DNA of 64,000 nt from Liolophura sinensis. Its lineage: Eukaryota; Mollusca; Polyplacophora; Chitonida; Chitonidae. The DNA lies in NCBI RefSeq assembly GCF_032854445.1, contig NC_088304.1:36131551-36195550 (forward strand), read 5' to 3'. The notes under the pieces were generated by a model. It had not been told where the DNA came from, made no database searches, and worked only from the letters and a program-made list of their open reading frames with translations. Positions within the stretch are counted from its first letter, which is position 1, and the number at the start of each line of letters is the position of its first letter. Positions 35,156-48,300 of the stretch are shown piece after piece. The position numbers were made by a program, and so were the translations under genes.

Positions 35156-36280
35156 TCTTTGCACTTTGACGGTGGTCAGAGACACGAAGAGCGCAGCCCA
35201 GACCATACAATCGCTTCATGTCAATCTGTTCAATCTGGAATTTAGAAGTAAAAAAAGTTTCGGGAAATATGTCTTTTGGTTCTGAAAGCTCCATTCTCAG
35301 TAGGTTATATATTTACTACCTTCCAAGCAAAACTCGAAACCAGCACAACTCTCATAATCTGGCGAAGTAAGTTAAATAGTTACCGGCGAAATTTGAAGTC
35401 AAATGCACTAATAAATCAGATTTGAAAATGAATGTTTGCTTCTGGTACATGTAGATAGACACATGTTATGAAGTGTATCTGTCATGACAAAGTGGTAAAG
35501 CACAACCCCGGGCGTGAAAAGGCAAATGTTAGAGTCTGTTCTTGTGTTTTAAGGCTTTAGGGCAGTCCATTCATTCCTCAAAGATCACTTGTCCTTCACC
35601 AATGTCACGTGCAATTTTGTAGGCGAAGGTTTGTCAGTAATTGATTATCTTGGGGCACTCTGGGTTCCTCATTCCATTAAACTGGTCTCTCTTGTACAAG
35701 TGTGGCGTTGAACAAATTAATTAAAATAGATAAACGTATTTCTGATACTCTGTGTCGCCAGAGTTCTCAAGTGGAAGGTAGGGGCTTTGTGGAAGCTATG
35801 GACTTTGTGGAATCGGCAATTTTATTCCGAAATCCGTCATGTCTACGTAGTGCTGAGACTTAGATCCACATTAATCAAATTGAGAGGTTGCCATGGGAAT
35901 CGCTTTGCTAGTACTCCTTTAGTAACTTCAGAACAGGTGTACATGTACTGGATATATGTGTTTGGGCTGTATAACTCGTCGACGTAGAGCTGCAGGAAAA
36001 AATGGATACACATATTGGTTGGACAGCGTTTCGCTACGTGTATATACAAAACCAAGATTGCCATAAAACCTTTTGCTTTATTTTTTTCCCTTCTGAATTC
36101 TTAAATGACGCATATGCGCGTGTTTATGCGGCTTTGAGTCTACAGATGTAGTACGAACTTAGATAGCCAGCTTATTGCTGATACAAAAATCCGGTGTCAC
36201 GATCTGTAAATATCACCTAAATAATGTTAGCATGGTGGTTCACCTTTCAGAACTTCAGTGTAAGTACAATGACACAGACA

Positions 36281-36338
36281 CGTCACTAATTCGTGTGCTT
36301 TCACGTTAAACATGTGATAAGCACACGAATTAATGACG
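36281..36338. repeat. 20-bp inverted repeat with 18-nt loop
   Basis: CGTCACTAATTCGTGTGCTT (36281-36300) is complementary, with one mismatch, to AAGCACACGAATTAATGACG (36319-36338). It is a strong hairpin if transcribed. No transposon ends or target duplication were seen. Confidence 0.85.
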
Positions 36339-36878
36339 GCATGCCGTAAGCCACTGGAAAAGAGAGACTCACCGTCATATACATGTAGGCCAATTTCACA
36401 CAGGTTAACGTATTCCTTACATCACTGCCACCACTAGCAAATAATGTGCAGAAATCTTTAATAACGCCGAGGTCACTGGGGTCATGTTGATGAGGCGTGA
36501 AGTGATGTCGGATAACACAAAAACTCTGTCTTAACCTTTGACCCCTTTACACACATGTATTCTGGTTATCTAAATTATGGACGACATGATTCTAACCAAC
36601 ACCTGAATCAATGTGGTGAATGCTGATTAAATAGCTCGGCGCAGTTAAGGACACCAGTGGTTAGACTAAGCTCAAACATACCTGCGTGCTTTGCACAGGC
36701 TCCAAAGATCAAGCTTGTCTGGTTGTGGCAGTGACATAAAGCGTGCGTAGCAAGTGGCACTTGCGTTCCTGGGAGTATGACAGGTTAAACGCCGCTTTAC
36801 TGCTACTACTTACATATCTTGAACACAGTGTTGGACAAAACAATATTGTTTCAGTCTTTGTGTCTGTTAATTCTTGAA

Positions 36879-37596
36879 ATGTATCTGTTCTCAGTTCTGA
36901 AGCGTGCACAATATCCGTTCACCTATCCTAAGGTGTATTTTTTGGTTTATGTTGATTACAGGCTAAGCGCATCCAAAGCCGGCGTGTGTTCCACAGCGTT
37001 CAAAGGTGAAACGTGTCTGGTGTTATAGAACAGTTAGGTAGCACGAACAGCTGCGCGTACGCTGTGTGGAGTAGGGTGACTTTCAGTAAAAAAGTCGCCA
37101 CAAGTTTAATGTCGTTCTGTCTGTCTTTTTTTGTTTTTGTACCTGTAGGCAGCGCCCGTCTGTGGCAGATCTTGACCCTCACCGTGGCGCTACCCGGCGT
37201 GGGCATCTGCTGGCTGAGCGCTTATGTCATCAGCCCTGAGCATCATGTCCAGCCCGAGTTCAAACCGTGCTCCTGGTTACGTCTCCGAAATAAGGTAAAT
37301 GACTACATTCTTAGAAAACCTGCTTGAAGTATATCTTTGTTAACGGTCGTTTCCACCGCTTTCGCTAATTAAATGGAGAAAATTTTAGATTCATATCTGT
37401 GTATTTATAGTGGTAAAATGAAACTGAGTTTTGAAGAACTTATAAGGATGATATAACATGATAAATTTTAAGAACCAAGAGCGTGTTCACATCCCCTTAT
37501 CTTGTCATATTTCAGGCATTCCCTTGGGGTGATGGAAACCACACCTTGTTCCACAACCCACACCTTAATCCCCTGCCGGACGGTTACGAGGAGTAG
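36879..37596 (+). CDS. COX6A: Cytochrome c oxidase subunit 6A, copy 2 (exons 2-3 certain, exon 1 tentative)
   Basis: Exon 2 (37149-37294) codes [20 protein letters not shown] and RLRNK. Exon 3 (37516-37596) codes [20 protein letters not shown] and ends DGYEE. Intron positions and phases equal those of copy 1, so this is a tandem paralogue, comparable in principle with the vertebrate heart and liver isoforms. Exon 1 must end in phase 1. The best candidate is 36879-37005 (donor AAAG/GTGAAA), which codes a basic, Tyr/Leu-rich leader starting [12 protein letters not shown] and ending VCSTAFK, giving about 117 aa. This leader is unlike that of copy 1, and another upstream exon could be the real one. 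AATAAA lies at 37758-37763. Certainty is high for the gene, low for its start. Confidence 0.85.
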
Positions 37597-37757
37597 CATT
37601 GACAGTGAGCTTTCACTGTTTCACGGATGTCTTGTTTGCTATACACTCCTCATTAGCTGGGACATTTTCTTCTCAGCTTTATCAGAACATCCGTAAAGAA
37701 AGTTTGAGATGCCTAGTCTTAACTGAGTGCATTGAGTTGGAATTCTGTATTTCTATC

Positions 37758-37763
37758 AATAAA
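37758..37763 (+). terminator. Polyadenylation signal of COX6A copy 2
   Basis: AATAAA 162 bp after the stop codon, followed by T-rich sequence (TTTCATCATTTTTATTTC). Confidence 0.6.
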
Positions 37764-39344
37764 CCAGGTTTCATCATTTTTATTTCATGATCACCACCTT
37801 CGATACCATGAGTTCTCCATTCTGCTTTCATCAGATTACAATTTGATCTTTAACAACATTTTTCATTGTCTACAGCCTTTCTTTTTTAAATATGGATTAT
37901 TAAAGGCTGGTTTGAATTTGAACAGAAATCGTGTCTGTTTAATGATGAAACGTCAATTTATTTAGGAAAGATCGATCTTCGAACTTCCGTTTGACACCCT
38001 GGTAACATCTAATCACGCTACTCGCTGCCTCCGAAGGTTTAAGGGCATTGGCCAAAAAAGGTCACGTTTTCGAATCCAACTCTCGATGCTTACTGGGCTG
38101 TAGGATCGAGGTTGGGGGAGTTGGGGTGGGTGGGGATGTTGGCGTAGATTGCCCATATAGCTGGGGTCTGTCGGTGGATTACTCCGGGCGCTCTGGTCTT
38201 CTGCCCATAATCCTTGTCGCTGTCATACAAGTAAAAGATTCGGTAGTGTAATGATAAAGACAACAACATGGAGAGTGAAACCAGAACAGTGACAAAAGCG
38301 TGATAATGGTCAAATGGTCACATGTATTGCCAGCAAAATACACATCTTGTTAATTTACTTCAGTTAGGGTTTTATTTCTACTGCCCATTCATATGTTTAA
38401 AAAGTAAAGCGACGCCTGCACGCCCTAACACCGTGGTGTAAGCAGAATTACTTTAAGAAAAGCAGTGATGTTGATGACTGAAAATGCTGTGCTGTTATTA
38501 CATTTGATGTACAGACGCATTAAAACAATGCAAATGGACAAGGCCTGGGAACAATTTTCTAACCAGCAGAATCCTTGTTCCTGCAGAAATACGTTAAAGG
38601 CAACATATGCCGTTAATCAGTAATAAAATAAATACATTATTTTTTTTTCTCATGAACTCAACAATATCTGACCGAGTCTTACGCCTGTACAGGTGCTTTT
38701 TTTTACTCCAGGCATTCTCAATGCGGAATTTCGTTACAAAGAACAATTGCAATGAATGTTCGTATGATTAGCATTTACGACTACACAAGTTCTATGTTCC
38801 GCTGGACATTATCAGCAAGCACAAGGAAGCAAACACACTACTTTTAAAACGGTTCATGTTCACCTATGGTACTGCAAACTACAGGCAGTTTTAGATTTAG
38901 TTGGAATCTTGTTGGTTTAATGAAGAAAAATCTCGTAAGTGAAGACTAAACATGAAACATGAAGAAAAACCTTTTGAAACGGAACGATAATATTTTCTAC
39001 TTTATGGATTATCACGTTTTTTGAGAGTACATACATATAACTTACAGCGAGATGAGTACGAGATAAATGTGAGATGATGTGGAAAATCACTGCGTGTTCG
39101 TGAATAATTCTCAATAATAGCAGAAACATGCTTATATCATAATGAAATTTCTTCACATTCTTCTCACGGCTGTTACCCATAAATCTTATGTACATATATA
39201 CTTGTACTACGAAACACATGGCACTTTGAGTTACGATATGATTTCAGAGGCTGATATTGCTTCAGTCTGAAACCTTTACGCATTAAATAACACTGTTATT
39301 GGGTACCCAGTTGTTATTACATTTATAACGGTATATACTTAGTA
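37764..39344. other. Intergenic, no gene recognised apart from a SINE-like element
   Basis: Two genes converge here (COX6A copy 2 on plus, the acidic protein gene on minus). Apart from the tRNA-derived element at 37995-38235, no coding or RNA gene is visible. The 3' UTR of the minus-strand gene should lie in the right part. Confidence 0.4.
37995..38235 (+). mobile_element. Diverged tRNA-derived element, family B
   Basis: TTTTCGAATCCAACTCTCG (B-box-like GTTCGAATCC), then TCTGTCGGTGGATTACTCCG, GGCGCTCTGGTCTTCTGCCC. Shares AATCCAACTCTCG with 52760-52935 and CGGTGGTTTTACTCCGGGCA-like sequence with 55365-55530, indicating a second SINE family. Confidence 0.55.
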
Positions 39345-42300
39345 TTACCCGTAATATGGCATATGTTCCATAGGTCTTTGAATGATGGTGTTGTTTACGG
39401 GTTGTTGCCCATCCATCATTGCATCGTGTGGTTGAATATTGTTTGTGTCAGATGAAGGATTTGTTAACGCAATAGGTCGATCTACGATCTTAACTGGACT
39501 GTCATAAATATGACCCATGGAACTGGCGACGTGTGGCTTTGTCTGCCTCCGGCTCATCACACCTTTATTGTCAAAGTGCGACCCAATATTTATAACCGTG
39601 TTAATACTGACTACACCTGCTCTTTCCCTGAAACCCGACACTTGACTTCCAGAATTCATTTCACTGCCTGAGAAGGTTTCTGACCTGTCAACAACTTTTT
39701 CTGACAAGCCGTTGGGGTTCATAATACCAGGGTTGTTCAAATGCATTTTTTTCGCCAAACTACTGCTATCAAAATTTAGGAAGATGTTGATTTGATTTTT
39801 GGAGTTTGTTAATGTTCCATCTACGGGACTTAATATACTGCTGTCATGGGTATACGGGGTTTCATTGCTTGGACAGTCCGGCTTATGAACACCTTCGTCC
39901 ACATCTTTATGGTTTCCCTCATTTTCACCAAAATTCTCATTGTGTTCTTCTCCACTTGAGTTTGTGTCCCTAGATTGTGAGTTATCATCTTGCTTACTTT
40001 CAGAAGAAGTTTCACCGTGTGAGTCATTAGGTTTTGAGTTACGTTCTTTACTTTCAGCTGAGTCCTTGACCCCACTTTCAGCAGAATCCTTCTTGCCACC
40101 ACTTTCATTTTCTGACGAAGTCTCTCCGCTTGAGTCATTAGGTTTTGTGTCACGTTCCTTACTTTCAGCTGAGCCTTCCTTGACACCACTTTCAGCAGAA
40201 TCCTCCTTGCCACCACTCTCGTTTTCTGAAGAAGTCTCTCCGCTTGAGTCATTAAGTTTTGAGTCACGTTCCTTACTTTCAGCTGAGCCTTCCTTGACAC
40301 CACTTTCAGCAGAATCCTTCTTGCCACCACTCTCATTTTCTGAAGAAGTCTCTCCACTTAAGTCATTAGGTTTTGAGTCACGTTCCTTACTTTCAGCTGA
40401 GCCTTCCTTCACACCACTTTCAGCAGAATCCTCCTTGCCACCACTCTCGTTTTCTGAAGAAGTCTTTCCGCTTGAGTCATTAAGTTTTGAGTCACGTTCC
40501 TTACTTTCAGCTAAGCCTTCCTTGACACCACTTTCAGCAGAATCCTTCTTGCCACCACTCTCGTTTTCTGAAGAAGTCTCTCCGCTTGAGTCATTAAGTT
40601 TTGAGTCACGTTCCCTTACTTTCAGCTGAGCCTTCCTTGACACCACTTTCAGCAGAATCCTTCTTGCCACCACTCTCGTTTTCTGAAGAAGTCTCTCCGC
40701 TTGAGTCATTAAGTTTTGAGTCACGTTCCTTACTTTCAGCTGAGCCTTCCTTGACACCACTTTCAGCAGAATCCTCCTTGCCACCACTCTCATTTTCTGA
40801 AGAAGTCTCTCCGCTTGAGTCATTAAGTTTTGAATCACGTTCCTGACTTTCAGCTGAGCCTTCCTTGACACCACTTTCAGCAGAATCTTTCTTGCCACCA
40901 CTTGCATTTTCCGAAGAAGTCTCTCCGCTTGTGTCATTAAGTTTTGAGTTGTGATCCTTACTTTCAGCAGAATCCTTCTCTACACCAATTCCATTTTCTA
41001 ATGAAGTTTCTCTGCTTATACCAGAATGTTTTGAGTTTCTCTCCTCCTTCCTTTCAGCAGAGTCCTTGATTCCTCCACTTCCATTTTCTGAGGAAGTTTC
41101 TCCTTGTGTGTCTGTAGGTTTTGAGTTATGTTCTTCATTTTCAGCAGAACCCTTGGCACCACTTTCACTAGAATCTTTATTGCCACCATCTGGATTTGCT
41201 AAAGAAGTTTCTCCGCTTGTGTCTGTAGGTTTTGAGTCACGTTCATTGCCTTCAACTGACTCTTTCTTGACATCACTTTCAGCAGAATCCTTCTTGCCAC
41301 CACTCTCATTTTCTGAAGAAGTCTCTCCGCTTGAGTCATTAGGTTTTGAGTCACGTTCCTTACTTTCAGCTGAGCCTGCCTTGACACCACTTTCAGCAGA
41401 ACCCTTTTTGCCATCACTTTCATTTTCTGAAGAAGTCTCCCCGCTTGTGTCAGTGTGTTTTGAGTTGTTTTCCTTACTTTCAGCAGAATCCTTCTCGACA
41501 CCACTTCCATTTTCTAAAGAAGTCTCGCCGCTTGTGCCAGTGGGTATTGAGTTTATCTGTTTCTTACTCTCTGCAGAATCTTTTTTGCCACCCCTTCCAT
41601 TTTCTAATGATGTTTCAGCGTGTGTGTCAGTAGGTTTTGAGTTGTGTTCGTTACCTTCAGTCTCCTTCTCGACACCACTTCCATTTCCTGAAGAAGTTTC
41701 TTCGCTGGAGTTTCTCTCTTCTTTCCTTTCAACAGAATCCTTCTTGCCATGAGTTACATTTTCTCCATTCATGTCGGCAGGCTTTGGGTTATCTTCTTCC
41801 GTATTTACACGAGATCCCTCATTGCTGTCCTTTTCATTTCCGTCTTCGTCATTTTCTGCAGAATCATTATTGATGTTGTCTCCTTTTACCGAGGAAGATG
41901 GTTCATTTGTGCTTTCATCTTTGTTTTTCGTGTTGTTGTTTTCCATATTTTCGCCCGATTCCTTATCTTCGTTCTCTCGGTTGTGTCCAACTTGATTGTC
42001 ATTGGGATCACTAGCCGGAATGTGATCTCCTGTACTAGTGACGTTGTCTTCTTCTGAACTGCCATCTGCGTTGTTTTGGCTGTGTTCACTTTGATAATCA
42101 GTAGGATGACCAACTGGAGTGTGATCTCCTATACCAATGACGCTGTCTTCTCCTGAACTGTTCTCTCCGTTGTGTTGGTTGTGTTCACCTTTACTGTTCT
42201 TAGGATGACTAACTGGAATGTTATCTCCTGTACCAGTGACGCTGTTTTCTTTTGAACTCTCCTCTCCGTTGTGTTGGCTGTGTTCACCTTGATTGTCATT

Positions 42301-45300
42301 AGGGTCACCAGCTGGCGTGTGATCTCCTCTACCAGTGACGTTGTCTTCTGAACTGTTCTCTCCGTTGTGTGGGTTGTGTTCACCTTTACTGTTCTTAGGA
42401 TGACTAACTGGAATGTGATCTCCTGTACCAGTGACGCTGTTTTCTTTTGAACTCTCCTCTCCGTTGTGTTGGCTGTGTTCACCTTGATTGTCATTAGGGT
42501 CACCAGCTGGCGTGTGATCTCCTCTACCAGTGACGTTGTCTTCTGAACTGTCCTTTCCGTTGTGTCGGTTGTGTTCGCCTTGATTGTCATTAGGATCACC
42601 AACTGGAGTGTGATTTTCTGAACCTGTGACACCGTCTTCTTCTGAACTCCCCTCTCCGTTTTGTCGGTTGTGTTCGCCTTCATTGGCAATAGGATCACCA
42701 GCTGGAGTGTAATCTCTTGTACCTTTGACACCGTCTTCTGTACCGTCATCCCCGCTCTGTTGGTTGTGTTCATCTTGATTGTCACTAGAATGACCAGCTG
42801 GAGTGTGATCACCTGTACCTCTGACACCTTCTGAACTGTCCTCTCCATTCTGTTGGTTGTGTTCACCTGGATTGTCATTACGATGACCAACAGGAGTGTG
42901 GTCTCCTGTACCTGTGACACTGTTTTCTCCTGAATTGCTATCTGCATTCTCTTGATTATGTTTACTTTGATTGTCATTAGGATGACTAATTAGAGTGTGG
43001 TCTCCTGTATCTGCGATACTGTCTTCTTCTGAGCGGCCGTCTCCATCCGGTTGTTTGTGTTCACCTTGATTATCATTAGGATGACCAACCGGAGTGTGAT
43101 CTCTACCAGTGACACCTTCTTCTGAACTGTCATCTCCGTTCTGATGGTTGTGTTCATCTTGATTGTCACTAGAATGACCAGCTGGAGTGTGATCACCTGT
43201 ACCTCTCACACCTTCTTCTGAACTGTCCTCTCCATTCTGTTGGTTGTGTTCACCTGGATTGTCATTACGATGACCAACAGGAGTGTGGTCTCCTGTACCT
43301 GTGACACTGTTTTCTTCTGAATTGCTATCTGCATTCTCTTGAATATGTTTACTTTGATTGTCATTAGGATGACTAATTAGAGTGTGGTCTCCTGTATCTG
43401 CGATACTGTCTTCTTCTGAGCGGCCATCTCCATCCTGTTGGTTGTGTTCACCTTGATTATCATTAGGATGACCAACAGGAGTGTGGTCTCCTGTACCTGT
43501 GACACTGTTTTCTTCTGAATTGCCATCTGCATTCTCTTGGTCGTGTTTACTTTGATTGTCATTAGGATGACCAATTAGAGTGTGGTCTCCTGTATCTGCG
43601 ATACTGTCTTCTGAGCGGCCATCTCCATTCTGTTGGTTGTGTTCACCTTGATTATCATTAGGATGACCAACAGGAGTGTGGTCTCCTGTACCAGTGACAC
43701 TGTTTTCTTCTGAATTGCCATCTGCATTCTCTTGGTTGTGTTCACCTTGATTATCATTAGGATGACCAGCCGGAGTGTGATCTCTACCAGTGACGCCTTC
43801 TTCTGAACTGTCCTCTCCATTCTGTTGGTTGTGTTCACCTGGATCGTCATTACGATGACCAACAGGAGTGTGGTCTCCTGTACCTATGACACTGTTTTCT
43901 CCTGAATTGCTATCTGCATTCTCTTGAATATGTTTACTTTGATTGTCATTAGGATGACCAATTAGAGTGTGGTCTCCTGTATCTGCGATACTGTCTTCTG
44001 AGCGGCCATCTCCATTCTGTTGGTTGTGTTCACCTTGATTGTCATTACGATGACCAACAGGAGTGTGGTCTCCTGTACCTGTGACACTGTTTTCTTCTGA
44101 ATCGCCATCTGCATTCTCTTGGTCGTGTTTACTTTGATTGTCATTAGGATGACCAATTAGAGTGTGGTCTCCTGTATCTGCGATACTGTCTTCGTTTGAG
44201 CTGCCATCTCCATTCTGTTGGTTGTGTTCACCTGGATTGTCATTACGATGACCAACAGGAGTGTGGTCTCCTGTACCTGTGACACTGTTTTCTTCTGAAT
44301 TGCTTTCTGCATTCTCTTGATTATGTTTACTTTGATTGTCATTAGGATGACTAATTAGAGTGTGGTCTCCTGTATCTGCGATACTGTCTTCTTCTGAGCG
44401 GCCATCTCCATCCTGTTGGTTGTGTTCACCTTGAAAATCATTAGGATGACCAACAGGAGTGTGGTCTCCTGTATCTGTGATACTGTTTTCTTCTGAGCGG
44501 CCATCTCCATCCTGTTGGTTGTGTTCACCTTGATTATCATTAGGATGACCAACAGGAGTGTGGTCTCCTGTACCTGTGACACTGTTTTCTTCTGAATTGC
44601 CATCTGCATTCTCTTGGTCGTGTTTACTTTGATTGTCATTAGGATGACCAATTAGAGTGTGGTCTCCTGTATCTGCGATACTGTCTTCGTCTGAGCGGCC
44701 ATCTCCATTCTGTTGGTTGTGTTCACCTTGATTATCATTAGGATGACCAACAGGAGTGTGATCTCTACCAGTGACGCCTTCTTCTGAACTGTCATCTCCG
44801 TTCTGATGGTTGTGTTCACCTTGATTGTCACTAGAATGACCAGCTGGAGTGTGATCCCCTTTAGCAGTGACACCGTCTTCTTCTGAACTGTCATCTCCGT
44901 TCTGTTGGTTGTGTTCACCTTGATTGTCACTAGAATGACTTACTGGAATGTGATGCATTGTACCAATTACGCCATCTCCTTCTGAACTGCCATCTCTGTT
45001 CTGTTGGTTGTGTTCACCTTGATTGTCACCAGAATGACCGGTTGGAGTGTGATTTCCTGTACTCCTGACATGGTCTTCGTCTGAACTGTCCTCTCCGTTC
45101 TGTTGGATGTCCTCACTTTCATTGTAATTAGGAAGACCAACTGGAGTGTGCTCTCCTGTACTTTTGACATCTTCTTCTTCTGAACTGCCATCTCCGTTGT
45201 GTTGAATGTGTTCATCTTGATTGTCACCAGAATGACCGGCTAGAGTGTGGTCTCCTGTACCAGTGACATCGTCTTCTTCTAAACTGCCATCTCCGTTGTG

Positions 45301-48300
45301 TTGATTGTGTTCACCTTGATTGTCATTAGGATGGCTTACTGTAGTGTGGTCTCCTGTACCTGTGACACCTTCTTCTTTTGAAATTCCATCTTCGTTGGGT
45401 TGTTTGCCTTCCCCTTGATTGTCAATAAGATGACCTGGTGGAGTGTGATTCTCTGTACCCGATTCTGTGATACCGTGTTCTTCTGAATTGCTGTCTTTGT
45501 TGTGTCGGTTGTGTTCACCTTGATTGGCATCAGGATGACCAGCTAGAATGTGATCTCCTGTACCAGTGATGCCATCTCCTTCTGGACCGCCATCTCCTTC
45601 TGGACCGCCATCTCGGTTGTGTTGAATGTGTTCACCTTGATTGTCACCAGAATGACCGGCTGGAGTGTAGTCTCCTGAACCAGAGACGCCGTCTCCTTCT
45701 GGACCGCCATCCCCATTGTGTTGGATGTCTTCACTTTGATTGTCAGCAGGATGGCTTTCTGGAGTGTAGTCTCCTGTAACTGTGACACCTTCTTTTTCTG
45801 AACTGTCATCTACCTTGTGTTGATTGTGTTGGCTTACTGAAGAATGGTCTCCTGTACCTGTTACAAGCAGTTTTTCTAAACTGCTATCTCTGTTCTGTTG
45901 GTTGTGTTCACCTTGATTGTCCTCAGGATGACCAGCTGAAATGTGATTTCCCGTACCAGTGACGCCTTCTCTGTCTGGACCGCCATCTCTGTTGTGTTGA
46001 TTGACTTCACCTTGATTGTCATCAGGATGGCTTACTGAAGTGTGGTCTCCTGTACCTGCGACGTCTTCTTCTGAACTGCTATCTCCGTTGTGTCGGTTGT
46101 GTTCACCTTGACTGTCATCAGGATGACCAGCTAGAATGTGATCTCCAGGACCAGTGACGCCATCTCCTTCTGGACCGCCATTTCCGTTGTGTTCATTGTG
46201 TTCAGCTTGATTGCCATTGCGTTGGCTTTCTGAAGTGTGGTCTCTTGTACTTGTGACACCTTCTTCTTCTGAACTGCCATCTCCCTTGTGTTGATTGTGT
46301 TCAGCTTGTTTGTCTTTACGTTGGCTTACTGAAGAATGGTTTTCTGTACCTGTGACAAGGTCTTTTTCTAAACTGCTATCTCCGTTCTGTTGGTTGTGCT
46401 TACCTTGACTGTCATCAGGGCGACCTGCTAAAATGTGATCTCCCGTACCTGTGACGCCTTCTCTTTCTGGGCCGCCATCTCTGTTGTGTTGATTGACTTC
46501 ACCTTGATTGTCACCAGAATGACCGGCTGGAGTGTGGTCTCCTGTACCAGTTACGCCATCTCCTTCTGAACTGCCATGTCCGATGTGTTGATTGTGTTCA
46601 CCTTGATTGTCATTACGTTGGCTTACTGGAGTGTGGTCTCCTGTACCTGTGACACGTTCTTCTTTTGAAACGGTATCTCCGTTGTGTCGCTTTTGTTCAC
46701 CTTGATTGTCATTAGGATGACCAGGTGGAGTGTGATTTTCTGTACCTTTGACACCGTCTTCTTCTGAACTCCCATCTCCGTTGTGCTGGTTGTGTTCACT
46801 CTGATTGTGATTACGCTGGCCAGCTGGAGTATGATCGCCCGTGCGAATGGGGTGGTTTTCTTTTGGACTGCCATCTCCGTTGGGTTGGTTGTGTTCACCT
46901 TGATTGTGACCAGAATGACCAACTGCAGTGCGATTTCCTGTACTTGTGATACTGTCTTCTTCTGAACTGTTGCCTCCGTTCTGCCGTTTGTCTTTAGCTT
47001 GACTCTTGACCGGATGACCAACTGAAGCGTGATCTCTTGTACCAGAGACGCTTTCTTCTTCTGAACTGCCATCTTTGTCTTGGTACTCGTGTTCATTGTA
47101 ACGAGGAAAACCAACAGGAATAAGAATGGCTTCTTCTGAACTATGCGCTTCGTTTGCTTGATTCTGTTGATTTTGTGTTTTTCCAGTGTGGGAATTAATT
47201 ACATTGCTTTTTGTGGCCTGAACTGGAGGATATGGATAATACCCGCTTCCCACAGGAGTAGGAAACTGCTTATTTGTGATGGCGCCGGAGTTTTCTGACG
47301 TACCGTCTTCAGAGTCGTCATCTGCAAAGCGGCTGTTTGTTAGAAAAGTTATTTCTCGTTCATTTGTGCTCTTGTCTCCTTCTGTATATTTACTTTGTAC
47401 TTTGGTTCCGTCTGGCTGTTGTGTATTCTTTTGTTTCTGGGGAACAGCTTGTTCTTCAGTATAGCCATTTTCACTCTCCTGAGTATTGCTTTGTCCTTCA
47501 TTCCTACTTTGCTGCCGAGTAGCGCCTTTTCTCTGACTGCTGCCGTGTACTTGAACATAAGAGCTAGTACCAGTTACCGGTGCATCACTATTTACGGCAT
47601 GTTCCTTCTTATCTGTTGTGGCTGGACCGTCTGAGTTTTGTTTTACTACTTCATTTGGCTTGTTGGTGATTAGGATGGCCCGTATCGCTCGCCGCGCTCT
47701 TGCATTTTCTGCCAGTTTCTCGCTCACTTTGGGAAGACGGCGACTCCTCGTGGAAGTGAAGGCTCCATGACGCAGGCGGACATCCACCGCTTTGCCGAGA
47801 GATCGTCCATGTACTGTGGTCGTTTCATGGTGGATCGCCTTAGCCGATAGTATGGCGTCTAATGTTGACGGAACGTGGTGCTCTTGATCATCTGCAAATA
47901 CAACACAACTTTACAACTCTTGAGTGAAGACATGGTCAATTGTGTATGCAATGTTAGTGGGAGAAAGAAATCTACATTTTGTTGAAAGTATGCAGTTTTC
48001 ACTCTGTTATTGAAAAAAGTGTTATTGTGGACAACCACCATCAAAGATTTACAGTTGCATCAAGGCAGCGTTAACCTGTCCGAGTCAGAGAGGGACACCG
48101 TGGACGCAATGAAACCTAGCTTGTGGTAAAATTTCTAAACTTAGATTTGATCATAAATGCTATAAATTTCTTTTTGATCCTGTAAGATTAAGTCAACGCT
48201 AAGTATGAATAGAAAAAGCGCAGTAAATTGTTTTGACGTTAAGGCTATTAAATCTGATTTTAAGACGTCTTCCTGATTCAGACTAACTATGATCTGCTCT

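Larger units (their letters stand above)
34679..36878. other. Region between the two COX6A genes
   Basis: Holds a diverged SINE and a 20-bp inverted repeat (both listed). No other coding exon was recognised. The promoter of the second COX6A copy must lie here or in the start of the next segment. Confidence 0.4.

Noticed and set aside
39940-41995. Plus-strand ORFs of 60-230 aa opposite the acidic protein gene
   Set aside because: They are the mirror of the coding repeats. The minus strand has the signal peptide, splice sites and continuous frame.
41886-47114. Many minus-strand ORFs such as repeated VILMTIKVNTT stretches
   Set aside because: They are alternate frames of the ~99-bp coding repeat, interrupted by stops in every few units.
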